Source: Rhodococcus sp. IEGM 1379 (GTDB lineage Bacteria > Actinomycetota > Actinomycetes > Mycobacteriales > Mycobacteriaceae). From it: a DNA stretch of 57,835 bases. This document shows, one piece after another, positions 42,669 to 51,828 of this stretch; the first letter of the stretch is position 1; each line of letters begins with the position of its first letter. The notes below the pieces were generated by a model. The model made no database searches. It worked only from the letters and a program-made list of their open reading frames with translations, and was not told the DNA's origin. The position numbers and the translations under genes were made by a program. Location of the stretch: the NCBI RefSeq assembly GCF_030056815.1, contig NZ_JASHKR010000029.1:1-57835 (forward strand), written 5' to 3'.

Positions 42669-44287
42669 CTGACAACGCAGCGGCATTACCGCGTCGCAGC
42701 TTCCTCTGCCTGCTCCCGGCAGCGCTGGCGCTCACCGCCTGCTCGGCTCCTGTGCAGGAATCCAGGCGTGACGTCCGCTTGGTCGCCGACGTTGGCGAGG
42801 TCCTCGACGTCCGCGATTTCGGTGCAGTGGGAGATGGGATACATGATGACTCCGTTGCCATCGGCAACGCCGTCTCCGAGTTGAAATCCGGAGGCGCCCT
42901 ACGTTTTCCGTTGGGTAGCTACCGCTTCGCTCAGCGTCACCCGACAGGCAACGCTGCGATCTCGATAGTGGGGATCTCCGACGTTTCCATCGACTTCGAC
43001 GCCGGTGCCGAGCTACTGATGGACAACCTGGACGTCGATGGTGCCGGTACGAGCCACGGCATCGTGCTGCGCGGTCCGTTGGAGCGCATATCTCTTCGCA
43101 ATGTCACGGTGCGATGGGCAACTCAGCCGGCGCTGCGGTCGATGGGTGACGGTATCCGCGTCGTGGGGTACCCATCGGAAACGTCGACGGTGGCCACTGG
43201 TTGGACCGGCTCGCAGGGTCCGGCAGCTGAGGTGATGTTGCTTAATTGCCGAGTGGAGTCGAGCCCGCAGGCAGGCGTGATCATGATGGGGGTTTCCGAC
43301 GTCACCGTCGACGGCCTGCACGTCGAGAAGACCATGGCCGACGGTCTCCATTTCAACGCGTGTCGACGCGGAACCATCGAACGCTTTTCAGCAACGAATA
43401 CCGGCGACGATGGTCTGGCGCTGGTGACCTATTACTCCGGGGCAGCCGGGTTCGACAACGCTTCCGAGACTTTCTCTTTCCCTGCTTTGGGTGAGTGGTC
43501 GAACACCGACTTTGACGTCACCGACGTCCAGGTGTCTGGCGGCGCCGCAAACGGAGTGCGGCTCGCCGGAGTCAACAGGTCGACGGTAGCTGGAGTTGTG
43601 GTCAATGGAGTATCGAACGGCGCCGGTGTCATGGTCGACTCGGCGTCGATCGACTCGGGAGCTGGATGGCACTACGTGGCATCGCGCGGAGTGAGGCTGG
43701 ACGGGCTCACCGTTGCGGACTCGCAGACCGGACTGCACGTGCTCGCAAGACCGAACGGGTCGACCGGCGATTCTTTCAGTCGGTTCGACCTCGATGTAGG
43801 GGGAGTTACCGTAAGCGACAGTCTCAGTTGGTCTGTCCTCGTGGAATCCATTGCGAACCCTCCGGTGACCGGTGTTCGGCTGGGGGATTGCACAGTGGCC
43901 GACACCGAAATAGCTCAAGGCGTCGGAGCTGTCGGGCTGCAGCGAACGCAGGATGTCTCACTGGGAACCGTCTCCGTCACGAGCGCTAAATCTGGGCTGG
44001 CGTTCTCGGCAGATAACTCGGCACAATTCAGGATCGATCAGCTCAACGTGCAAGTGACCGGTCCACAGCTCGGTTCGGAAGATGGACCATTCGCCGTGAT
44101 CCAGGGCTCGTCCGGAACAGTGGTTGCTGCGGATTTGGTGTGGCAGCAAGCGCCCTCGTCGTGGCTACCTATTCTGATCTTCAGCGACAGCTGTGTTGAT
44201 GGCTCTCCGGGGAACGCAGAGGTGAGCGTCGGCACCGTGACCACCGAACCGCCGAAGGCAGAGCCGATTTACGTAGCCTGCCGATGA
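42665..44287 (+). CDS. Secreted beta-helix lipoprotein (pectate-lyase superfamily)
   Basis: A 540-residue exported protein. The N terminus has both a twin-arginine start (PRRSFLCLL) and a lipobox (ALTACS), so it is probably a Tat lipoprotein anchored outside. The family start VRDFGAVGDGIHDDSVAIG near residue 57 is typical of pectate-lyase-3/GH28-type right-handed helices, and many short repeats follow (VTVDGLHVEKTMADGLHFNA). In polysaccharide clusters such proteins cut or modify the product, for chain release or length control. Catalytic residues cannot be named confidently. Confidence 0.8.
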   Translation: MTDNAAALPRRSFLCLLPAALALTACSAPVQESRRDVRLVADVGEVLDVRDFGAVGDGIHDDSVAIGNAVSELKSGGALRFPLGSYRFAQRHPTGNAAISIVGISDVSIDFDAGAELLMDNLDVDGAGTSHGIVLRGPLERISLRNVTVRWATQPALRSMGDGIRVVGYPSETSTVATGWTGSQGPAAEVMLLNCRVESSPQAGVIMMGVSDVTVDGLHVEKTMADGLHFNACRRGTIERFSATNTGDDGLALVTYYSGAAGFDNASETFSFPALGEWSNTDFDVTDVQVSGGAANGVRLAGVNRSTVAGVVVNGVSNGAGVMVDSASIDSGAGWHYVASRGVRLDGLTVADSQTGLHVLARPNGSTGDSFSRFDLDVGGVTVSDSLSWSVLVESIANPPVTGVRLGDCTVADTEIAQGVGAVGLQRTQDVSLGTVSVTSAKSGLAFSADNSAQFRIDQLNVQVTGPQLGSEDGPFAVIQGSSGTVVAADLVWQQAPSSWLPILIFSDSCVDGSPGNAEVSVGTVTTEPPKAEPIYVACR

Positions 44288-44313
44288 CGGAGTCAATGCC
44301 GAGCAGCGTTCTG

Positions 44314-45801
44314 TCAGACGTTTGTTCTGACGGAGCGGGCCTCGTGTGCGAGCAGGGGAGTAGCTGACAATCGTGCGCGGAATTTGCGTGCACTGCGTAC
44401 CAGTGGCCTCGGAAAGTCATTGAGCACAACGCCGCAGATTCGTACATCGGCCAACGACAAACGCTCGATGGCAGCACCCAGTTCGGCATACCTTGTGTGG
44501 TCGGATCGCGCCACCAGCAGGACACCGTCGGCCGAGCGTCCCAGCACAAGCGCATCAGATCGGTCAGTCAACGCTGCGGTGTCGACGATGACATAGTTCG
44601 CGCGAGTAGCAAGGTCTGCGAGTCCGGTGCGCATCCGACTGCTCCCGAGTAGCTCGGACTGGCCGGCGACAGCGCGTCCGCCTGGAATGAGTGAGAGCTT
44701 AGGATGCCAACTCGCAGAGACGTATTGGTCGATTTCGGCATCGCCCAGTAGGTAATCGGTCAGTCCTGCCGGTGTAGGGCCTTCCTTGTCGACACCATGG
44801 CGTCTGGAACGTGTATTCGCATCCCCACTCACGGCGGCATCGACGAATATGACCTCGTTGCCGATCTCGGCGAGCGCGACTGCCAGGTTCACCGCGACCG
44901 CTGTCTTGCCGTCACCGCCGACTGCGCTGGAAACGATGATGGTTCGGCATTCGGCCCGGCCGGGTTCGTGGTCGGCGATCACGGTGCGAAGCCGACGGAA
45001 CGCCTCGGCGGCAGGACTGTCTCGCGGGAAATCGACAACACCGGTTTCCATTGCCTTGTCGGCAGGAATGCCGGTCAGTATGGGCCCCGACAGAAATTTG
45101 CCGAGCGCACCGGCACCCTGAACCTTTCGGCTTACCTGCGTTCGCAGATAGGCGTAGAGCAGCCCCACCAACAGCCCCGCGATCACACCGAGTGCGATGT
45201 TGCGCACATACATCGGTCCGCCCTCGGCATCACCGGCCACAGCAGGGCTGATTACCGCCAACCGTACCGGGTCGGCGACCGCCAACCGTGCTGGGTCCTC
45301 GATCACCACTTCGGACTCGTCTGGCACCGGTGTGGTCCCATCCAAAGCCGCGACGGTACCGGGGAGTGCCTGCGCCAGAGAGTTGGCGAGCTCCGCTGAG
45401 ATATCGGCGTCGTCCGCACGCACGGTCACCGTCAAGATTGCGCTTCCGACAGTAGCGCTGGCAGTGGTCATTTTGCGCACGTCGGAAATTGACATCTCCA
45501 ATCCAGTGTTTCCAAGCGCGGTTTCGATGAGGAGGTCAGAGCTCAACAACTTGGTGTAAGCCTCGGTCCGTTGACGACTCGTACCATCGGTGTCCCCGAA
45601 GTGAGGTGTCTGGTAAATCATCGCCGAAGACTCGTAGCTCGGTGACTGCATACTGGTCAGGATCACGCCAAGGAAACCCCCGACCAGTGCACCTGCCAGC
45701 AGGACCATCCATCGATTGCGGACTGCGGCAACCGCTGAACGGAGCCATTCGTTGCCCACATTGCCCGGCCGATATGTGGTACCGGCAAAGTTGCTAGTCA
45801 A
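44314..45801 (-). CDS. Polysaccharide chain-length protein fused to a BY-kinase-like domain
   Basis: A 495-residue protein. A Wzz-type domain with two helices (WMVLLAGALVGGFLGVILTS and NIALGVIAGLLVGLLYAYL) is followed by a cytoplasmic ATPase: Walker A SSAVGGDGKTAVAVNLA near residue 292, Walker A' EVIFVDAAVSGDAN near 318, Walker B ANYVIVDTAAL near 405. The usual GEGK is GDGK here, and the C terminus lacks the tyrosine cluster of BY-kinases, so autophosphorylation there is unlikely. It sets chain length with the Wzy-like polymerase upstream, whose stop it overlaps. Confidence 0.85.
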   Translation of the reverse strand: MTSNFAGTTYRPGNVGNEWLRSAVAAVRNRWMVLLAGALVGGFLGVILTSMQSPSYESSAMIYQTPHFGDTDGTSRQRTEAYTKLLSSDLLIETALGNTGLEMSISDVRKMTTASATVGSAILTVTVRADDADISAELANSLAQALPGTVAALDGTTPVPDESEVVIEDPARLAVADPVRLAVISPAVAGDAEGGPMYVRNIALGVIAGLLVGLLYAYLRTQVSRKVQGAGALGKFLSGPILTGIPADKAMETGVVDFPRDSPAAEAFRRLRTVIADHEPGRAECRTIIVSSAVGGDGKTAVAVNLAVALAEIGNEVIFVDAAVSGDANTRSRRHGVDKEGPTPAGLTDYLLGDAEIDQYVSASWHPKLSLIPGGRAVAGQSELLGSSRMRTGLADLATRANYVIVDTAALTDRSDALVLGRSADGVLLVARSDHTRYAELGAAIERLSLADVRICGVVLNDFPRPLVRSARKFRARLSATPLLAHEARSVRTNV

Positions 45802-47156
45802 CTGACTTCACATTTCCTCTCGAAATCATGTTCTCCAGTTTTCCCGGGGAACTGCCCTCGTGCCGCTACGAACATGCAGACAAGCGTCAGGAGGACAAGG
45901 AAAACGGTAATTCCTTGGGTAAGAAGCTGAATACGCCAAACCTCGGCAAAGCAGTAAGCGATAACGCCCGCCGATCCGGCGACCACTGGACCGTACGTCT
46001 GAAACCGGCCGAAAACGTAGCCTGCAAGCGGAAACAACAGGAGCGTGTAGAACCAACCCCAAGCTCCGAAATCTGCGTACATGTCAGCGAACGCCGAGTT
46101 GGTCGTGAAATTCGGTGCAAATGACACCGAAAATTCATAGGAGTCAGCGCCAAGTGACTCCTTGGCCCTGACCTCGTGCGCCGGGACCAGGAAGGTGGGA
46201 AGCGCGGCCGCCGCAGAAGTCACGACACCCCCTGGCCTGTCGAAGGTTCCGCGCATGACTGCGTCTGACACTCCCATTGACACCTGAGCTGGCACGGCGA
46301 GGTAGGCGCCCGATTGATAAAGGTTCATCGCGATGGGGTTCGAGACGCCCGCGTCGCGGTAGTAGTTGCCGTTCCGGACGTAGTTGAGCGCCGTGAGCAG
46401 CGTGAACATGATCGCGATCGCGGTGATTATCTGCCAGGGACGTACCGATTTGCGGTCCGGACTCTCCGTTTGGCGGGGCACTACCGCCTGTATGACCACG
46501 TACACCACGACAGCCATCAGCAGCGACAGGCGAGATGCGACCATCGAGTTCGCCACTAGGAGGAAGACAGCGAACAGCATGAATCCGAGGTGGAGCACCT
46601 TTTTTCGCCAGAGGTAAATGCTGATGGGCGCGGCCAGGATGGTCGCGTACCGAAGCGTCGCTATTCCGGCGGAGTCGGGGAGCGCCTCGGTGAACGCATT
46701 CCCGGTCTGGGTAGTCAGGGCGTCGACGATGGATGTCGCGGACGTGATTCGGTAATACGCATACCCAACGCCGATAGTGGCGACAGCGAGGATGAGGAAA
46801 AAATAACGTCGCTCGAATTTCGTGCTGGTGGTTCGCTCGACGACTTCTGGTGTCGGCGTCGTTCCAAGTCCCAATCGCCAACCGATCGTTGCCAGTACGA
46901 CCACAGCGATGTACCAGACCACAAGCAACGTCACGCCGGCAACGGTGAAAGGTGCAGGTTGAAGGAATCCGCGTAGATCCAGCCATGAGCCGGCCGGGCA
47001 CCCCCCGGCTGAACACCAACCGATCAAGGTGGCCCATGCAGTAAACGACCCTAGAACCGGCAACAGAATAATGACGGCCGGTGCGAGCCACCATGTCGGC
47101 GTGCTGTTGTGTGGCAAATCTTCGCCGGCCACTTTCGGCAAGAAATCAAAGTGCAT
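45798..47156 (-). CDS. O-antigen polymerase-like (Wzy) membrane protein
   Basis: A 452-residue protein with about ten to twelve membrane helices and a large periplasmic-side loop near residues 310-360, as in Wzy/O-antigen ligase proteins. It would join repeat units outside the membrane. Sequence motifs in this family are weak; the call rests on topology and on neighbours. The ATG at 47,156 has no clear Shine-Dalgarno and a later start is possible. It overlaps the Wzz-kinase gene by four bases. Confidence 0.72.
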   Translation of the reverse strand: MHFDFLPKVAGEDLPHNSTPTWWLAPAVIILLPVLGSFTAWATLIGWCSAGGCPAGSWLDLRGFLQPAPFTVAGVTLLVVWYIAVVVLATIGWRLGLGTTPTPEVVERTTSTKFERRYFFLILAVATIGVGYAYYRITSATSIVDALTTQTGNAFTEALPDSAGIATLRYATILAAPISIYLWRKKVLHLGFMLFAVFLLVANSMVASRLSLLMAVVVYVVIQAVVPRQTESPDRKSVRPWQIITAIAIMFTLLTALNYVRNGNYYRDAGVSNPIAMNLYQSGAYLAVPAQVSMGVSDAVMRGTFDRPGGVVTSAAAALPTFLVPAHEVRAKESLGADSYEFSVSFAPNFTTNSAFADMYADFGAWGWFYTLLLFPLAGYVFGRFQTYGPVVAGSAGVIAYCFAEVWRIQLLTQGITVFLVLLTLVCMFVAARGQFPGKTGEHDFERKCEVS

Positions 47157-47415
47157 GTTTGTCTTGGTGCGTCATTGCGCAACATTCTGCGGCGGGGCAG
47201 TACTGAGATTACGATCGGCACTGAGACTTCGCTCGGCGAAGAACGACCTCGAATCATTCATCGCCGAGTTCCCTTCGTCATAAAAGTGGCTCGATCTCAG
47301 CGAGCACGGCAGCCGATCCGTCGCATACACTACTACAGGTGCCACCAGGAATTGTCTTGAGCAAATTGGATGCCCACTCGAGAAACATTGGGTTGCCGCG
47401 TCACGAAATAGCCAT

Positions 47416-48669
47416 TTGCATTTGTTCCGGAAAATTGACGATGCCTATCGTGCCTGCCGAGGCTGGGGAGTGCTGACGCGAGTTCGGTCAGTGGTAAACG
47501 TGAAAAGCGTTGAGCCATTGGTGCAGATCGTCGCGGGATTGGCGCTCAACGCATTCCCGGCAATTTTCATCGCAGTGTTCGCGCGAGTTGCGCCCATCGA
47601 GCAACAGGGCCGTCTTGCTGTTTCGCTAGCGATCGGAACCTATGTGGCGCAACTGCTTTCAGCTTTCGTCGTAGAGTCACGACTGGCCACCCCAGAAGCT
47701 GATCACAAGATATCGATGCCCTGGTGGATAGCATTGCTGAGCACAGTATCCGGGACCCTTCTCATCGTGAGTCCGACGGTTCCGCCAACGCCCGTCACGC
47801 TGATCGGAGTCTTGGGACTGTCGTCGGGTTTGCTGATGGCCCGAACTATCGGCGTGGTGCGGGGCAGATGGAAGCTGGAATCGGTGGCAGCGTCAATCCT
47901 CATGGTGGGTTGTCTGAGCGCTTTGGTCCTTGCCGTTCACGACAACGCCAATTGCGTCAGGGTTTTGGCCACGGGTGCTCTATTGGCCATTCTCATCAGA
48001 TGTTGGCCATTGCCCGCTCGCCGTGACCTGGGTTTTCCACCTGACTTGACCAAAGCTGCGTGGGTCACCGGAGAAACCGCGACTGTCGGGATGGTGCAGC
48101 CGGCATTGTCGACTTTCATCCTGGCCGTTCTCGGACCGTCCGCTGCTGTTGGCTTCCGAGTTGTCTCCACCATTTCGGGGATTCTCGAACCGATCCTCGC
48201 CTACGGACGAGTGCGTCAACTCGCTCACGGGCACAAGGGCGAAGTAGCTCAAGTCGCGATGCTTCTTGTGGCCGGCACGACGGCGATTTTTGTCGGCGCC
48301 TACCTGGGTATGTGGAGTTTGATTTTCGGTCCTGCCTGGAACAGTTCACTGTATGTCGCTCTGGCAATCGCATGCGTGTGGAAGTTGTGCTTGCTCGTGA
48401 CAACCATCCCCTTTGCAGCCCTGCGCCGGGCAGGTCGAACAAAGACGGTTTTCTGGCTGAGAGCAGTGAACACCGCACTTTACGTGGTACTAGGACTGAC
48501 TTTCTTGTTCGGTTTCAACTCCAGCGCGGCGGTATTTCTTTCGTTTGTCATCACCGAGGTGCTCATGTTCGTTCCCTACCATCTGGCAGCTTCGAGGTCA
48601 GCGCCGGAATACAACGCGCTACTGGTCAGCAGAAAGCGAGCTCCCCGGTTTGCCTCCGAGAAGGCGTGA
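47416..48669 (+). CDS. Polysaccharide flippase-like (Wzx/MATE-type) membrane protein
   Basis: A protein of up to 417 residues with about 12 predicted helices, as in MOP-superfamily flippases that move lipid-linked repeat units across the membrane. Segments VSLAIGTYVAQLLSAFVVES, LSTFILAVLGPSAAVGFRVV and ALRRAGRTKTVFWLRAVNTA fit that family. The TTG start at 47,416 is weakly supported; a GTG near 47,470-47,492 may be the true start. Divergent from the polymerase. Confidence 0.72.
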   Translation: MHLFRKIDDAYRACRGWGVLTRVRSVVNVKSVEPLVQIVAGLALNAFPAIFIAVFARVAPIEQQGRLAVSLAIGTYVAQLLSAFVVESRLATPEADHKISMPWWIALLSTVSGTLLIVSPTVPPTPVTLIGVLGLSSGLLMARTIGVVRGRWKLESVAASILMVGCLSALVLAVHDNANCVRVLATGALLAILIRCWPLPARRDLGFPPDLTKAAWVTGETATVGMVQPALSTFILAVLGPSAAVGFRVVSTISGILEPILAYGRVRQLAHGHKGEVAQVAMLLVAGTTAIFVGAYLGMWSLIFGPAWNSSLYVALAIACVWKLCLLVTTIPFAALRRAGRTKTVFWLRAVNTALYVVLGLTFLFGFNSSAAVFLSFVITEVLMFVPYHLAASRSAPEYNALLVSRKRAPRFASEKA

Positions 48670-48679
48670 AGCCTGCTCG

Positions 48680-50179
48680 TCATTCCGCCCGTTTGAAAAC
48701 TGCCAGCACTGTCAGCATCAAGATCTTGAGGTCCAGCCACAGGGACCAGTTCTCGATGTAGTAATTGTCCCATTCGGCGCGGTCGGCGATGGATGTCTGT
48801 CCGCGTAAGCCGTTGACTTGAGCCCACCCCGTGACACCCGCCTTCACACGGTGTCGCTCGCCGTAGCGCCGGATCTGCGCCTCGAAAAGCGTCACGAACT
48901 CGGGGCGTTCCGGCCGGGGACCGACCAGACTCATCTCACCACGCAGGACGTTGAGCAGTTGTGGGAGTTCGTCCATCGATGTCGACCGCATGAGTTTACC
49001 GATCCGGGTCCGGCGATCAGTTCCCTCGACTCCGCCCGGCGCGCTACCGGTTTTCGGAACAAACGTCTCGTCGTGAGGATCGGGTAGACGCATCGAACGG
49101 AATTTGAGGCAGCCGAAGACTTGGCCGTTACGCCCCACTCGGTCTTGAGCGAAGAAGATCGGTCCGGGTGAACTCCAGCGCACCAAGAGCATGAGAGTCA
49201 GGAAGAGGGGGGAGATCGCAAGAAGTATGCAGCCGGCGACGATTCTGTCGCTGATGTGCTTGGCCCGGAACTGCCAGCCGCTGGGATTGGTGTGAGGCAC
49301 TGACAACAAAGGCATACCGCCGATGTGGTCGATAAGGCTCTTCGAGCCGATGACCTCGTACATGCGAGGCACCACCCACACCCGGAGTCCGTGGCAGTGC
49401 GCGATGCGGACAGCTCCGGTCAGTAGCTCCCCGCGAACTGTCGTGAATGCGATGACGAGACGCTCTGCCTGGGTCTTGGCGATAGCGTCTTCCAGGTGGT
49501 CGATAGTGCCCAGGTAGGGCACCTGATGGTCCGTCGAACCATAGTCGCCGCGTGCGGGGACTTCGTCCGACAACACCCCGACGGGGTTCATACCGTGTTC
49601 GGGAGCCGCGAACATGCGAGCGATGACGTGTTGGGTGACCTGTCCGGACCCGATAACCAAGGTAGGGGAGACGAGACGGGAGTGCCGCTGCAGGCGCCGT
49701 TGGACCACCACGCGAACCAAGCGGCCGAACGGGATGACAATGGTTGCGCATACCCACAGTTTCGTCACGGCGGCACCGGGGCGATCGGTGATTCCCGACA
49801 GGACCAGCGTGCACAGCACGAGCATCGACGCGATCGCAGCAGAGGAGAGGATCCCGAAGAACTCGTCGAGGAATCGGCGGTTGAGCGAGCGGCGATACAT
49901 CGAGCGCGCACCCATGACGATCACAACCACAGGTACGAAAAGTACGAGCCACCACAACGGTGGATGAGGGGTACTCGACGTGGCAGCCCACCATCCCGCG
50001 AGTGCCACCGCAACCGAAGCCGAGAGCACATCGATGGAAACTGTGATGACGGTACTCAATGGGTCGGTTCGAATGCGTTGCGCGAATGTTTTCCGTGAAT
50101 GCAAAGCAGCGGATGAGGGGCCGCCGGGGGCGGTCGAAGTATCGACCTCCAACAATTGTGGCAATTCCACTCCATTCAC
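48680..50179 (-). CDS. Undecaprenyl-phosphate sugar phosphotransferase (WbaP/CpsE type)
   Basis: A protein of about 499 residues that adds the first sugar phosphate to the lipid carrier. An N-terminal group of helices and a CoA-binding-like domain precede the catalytic part: RIVAGCILLAISPLFLTLML near residue 325, FGCLKFRSMRLPD near 375, RTRIGKLMRSTSMDELPQLL near 410, MSLVGPRPERPEF near 435 and the terminal DLKILMLTVLAVFKRAE. GTG 50,179 is preferred to GTG 50,215, which would add an odd Cys-rich leader; neither has a clear ribosome site. Confidence 0.88.
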   Translation of the reverse strand: MNGVELPQLLEVDTSTAPGGPSSAALHSRKTFAQRIRTDPLSTVITVSIDVLSASVAVALAGWWAATSSTPHPPLWWLVLFVPVVVIVMGARSMYRRSLNRRFLDEFFGILSSAAIASMLVLCTLVLSGITDRPGAAVTKLWVCATIVIPFGRLVRVVVQRRLQRHSRLVSPTLVIGSGQVTQHVIARMFAAPEHGMNPVGVLSDEVPARGDYGSTDHQVPYLGTIDHLEDAIAKTQAERLVIAFTTVRGELLTGAVRIAHCHGLRVWVVPRMYEVIGSKSLIDHIGGMPLLSVPHTNPSGWQFRAKHISDRIVAGCILLAISPLFLTLMLLVRWSSPGPIFFAQDRVGRNGQVFGCLKFRSMRLPDPHDETFVPKTGSAPGGVEGTDRRTRIGKLMRSTSMDELPQLLNVLRGEMSLVGPRPERPEFVTLFEAQIRRYGERHRVKAGVTGWAQVNGLRGQTSIADRAEWDNYYIENWSLWLDLKILMLTVLAVFKRAE

Positions 50180-50315
50180 GACACTTAAACAATTGGTGCA
50201 CTCACAATTAATCACACTCTTATGGGTGTAACAACATGGGCCGTGACAACCGCACCTGTTCGAGAGCGATTTGCTGTCTCAGTCGGCGAACAGAAGAAGG
50301 TTCGGAGTCTGGATT

Positions 50316-51017
50316 CTAGTGATCGAAGATAACGTTTTGGACGACGTCGGCAAGGTCGGTCATGATCTGAATCTCGCCGCTCGACCAATGCCGCGGTTGG
50401 TCGTCCCAGGCGCACAGGGTCCCAACCCGGTGACCCGCGTCGTTGACGATCGGGATGCCGATGTAGGCGCCCACCGCGCCGCTCAGAGCGGCCGAGTGAT
50501 TTCGGAGCACCGGATGGTCGACGATGTCGTCGATTATGAGTGGGGAGCCACTGACCACCGTATATACGCAGAGTGAGTCGGGAAGATCATGAGTCCGTTG
50601 GCCTCCGACATCGCCTGAGCGGGATGCAATCCCGGCATGGACCTGCTCGGCGTCGGTGATCATGTTCAGGGCGGCGTTCGGGATACCGATCGCTTCGATG
50701 GTCAATCCGACTACCCGATCGATTTCGGGATGTGGTCCAGGTTCGAGTAGTCCGGTGTCGTACACCGCCCGTAGGCGCGCACTGTCGTTGATTACCGACC
50801 ACACTGGCGACTGCCCCCCGATGACGCTCGCGCGCAGCCCTTCCAAGACTGCATCGAGTGCGGGATCCTTATACGTCCCGGTTATTTCGGCGAAGGTCTC
50901 ACGAGTAGCGCCGTCGGTTTGCGCGGGTGTACCCGCAGTCGACTCTTCGGGCTTATTCGCGCTGTCGTCGTTTGAATTGTCAGGATTCGTTGCGTCCAAC
51001 GGGCTTGGTGGATTCAT
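50316..51017 (-). CDS. GAF-domain protein
   Basis: A 233-residue soluble protein from ATG 51,017. The first 60 residues are low complexity. Residues about 95-225 form a GAF domain of the kind that ends VGAYIGIPIVNDAGHRVGTLCAWD, with SLCVYTVVSGSPLIIDD before it. No output domain is attached. It is next to the initiating transferase and might sense a ligand or redox state for the polysaccharide genes. That link is inference. Confidence 0.78.
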   Translation of the reverse strand: MNPPSPLDATNPDNSNDDSANKPEESTAGTPAQTDGATRETFAEITGTYKDPALDAVLEGLRASVIGGQSPVWSVINDSARLRAVYDTGLLEPGPHPEIDRVVGLTIEAIGIPNAALNMITDAEQVHAGIASRSGDVGGQRTHDLPDSLCVYTVVSGSPLIIDDIVDHPVLRNHSAALSGAVGAYIGIPIVNDAGHRVGTLCAWDDQPRHWSSGEIQIMTDLADVVQNVIFDH

Positions 51018-51508
51018 ATCTCTTCTTTCGTGAATCGGTAGCAACTATTTCAGTTACCATAATTAGTCCACCTGTACCGCATTTACAGGCCCTCGCCCTT
51101 GCGACCTTTTGCAAGTATGGACGCAGTCGATGCGGGACTGAAATCGACGGGCCGACCCTGGGCATGGGAGTTGCGATACAACCGCTCTCGAGCAAAGCCG
51201 ACCCTGTGAGTCACCGTAGTACCACACCGGCCGTCCGGGGAAGGCGACACCTGGTTCAGCGTTGTCCGACGCCGCGAAGCGCCGATGCCTCCTCCGAAAT
51301 CAGCGCCTTCCTCCAGTGGCTATCTCGGGCAAGGACGCGAGAGGTTCAGCTGCAGGGGAGTCGATCACGTGCCCGGTGACAGCTGACGATCTTGCCGGCC
51401 CACCCGAAGCTTGTCGAGATCACGATCCGCACAGCGAATCTTCAGCACCGGCTCATGACGGCTCGATCGCACCCGCAATGGGGGATTCCGCAAACGTCAA
51501 TCTGGACT
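51018..51508. other. Intergenic region right of the polysaccharide cluster
   Basis: About 490 bases with no convincing gene. The left end holds the promoter of the GAF gene. Remaining ORFs lack start signals. Confidence 0.35.
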
Positions 51509-51828
51509 TCAATGCACATCGACAGTGATCCGCAACCGCAGGCGTCTGCCACTTTCAGTTCGCGCGAACGCGCACGGTCCAGAGGAGTATTCGCCTGTCG
51601 CGGTGATGAGCGCCGACATCTGCAAGGTGTCGTGAACGATGTTCGCCGGTATCTTCGTCGAACCGGCCTGCGTGCCGTCCGTCGAATCGATCACCGAGAA
51701 GGAGCAGTCGCCGAGTGGAGTGGTGTCGACTGCGCCGTCGCGGATGCAGTTGCCGGACCGGCCGCCAACAACATCGCTGCGCCGACCGCGCCAACGATTC
51801 GGGCTACTGTCCGCGCACGGCCTATGTG
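51509..51828 (-). pseudogene. Small secreted protein gene, probably frameshifted
   Basis: Read on the minus strand, one frame encodes a convincing signal peptide (RARTVARIVGAVGAAMLLAA followed by GPATASA), and the next frame encodes a plausible mature domain (CIRDGAVDTTPLGDCSFSVI onward, ending in LRLRITVDVH at 51,509). The two join only if a base is gained or lost near 51,750-51,775. No ATG or GTG start is visible ahead of the signal peptide. Either the gene is broken, the sequence has an error, or these are chance ORFs. It lies directly downstream of the ABC permease gene. Confidence 0.45.
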
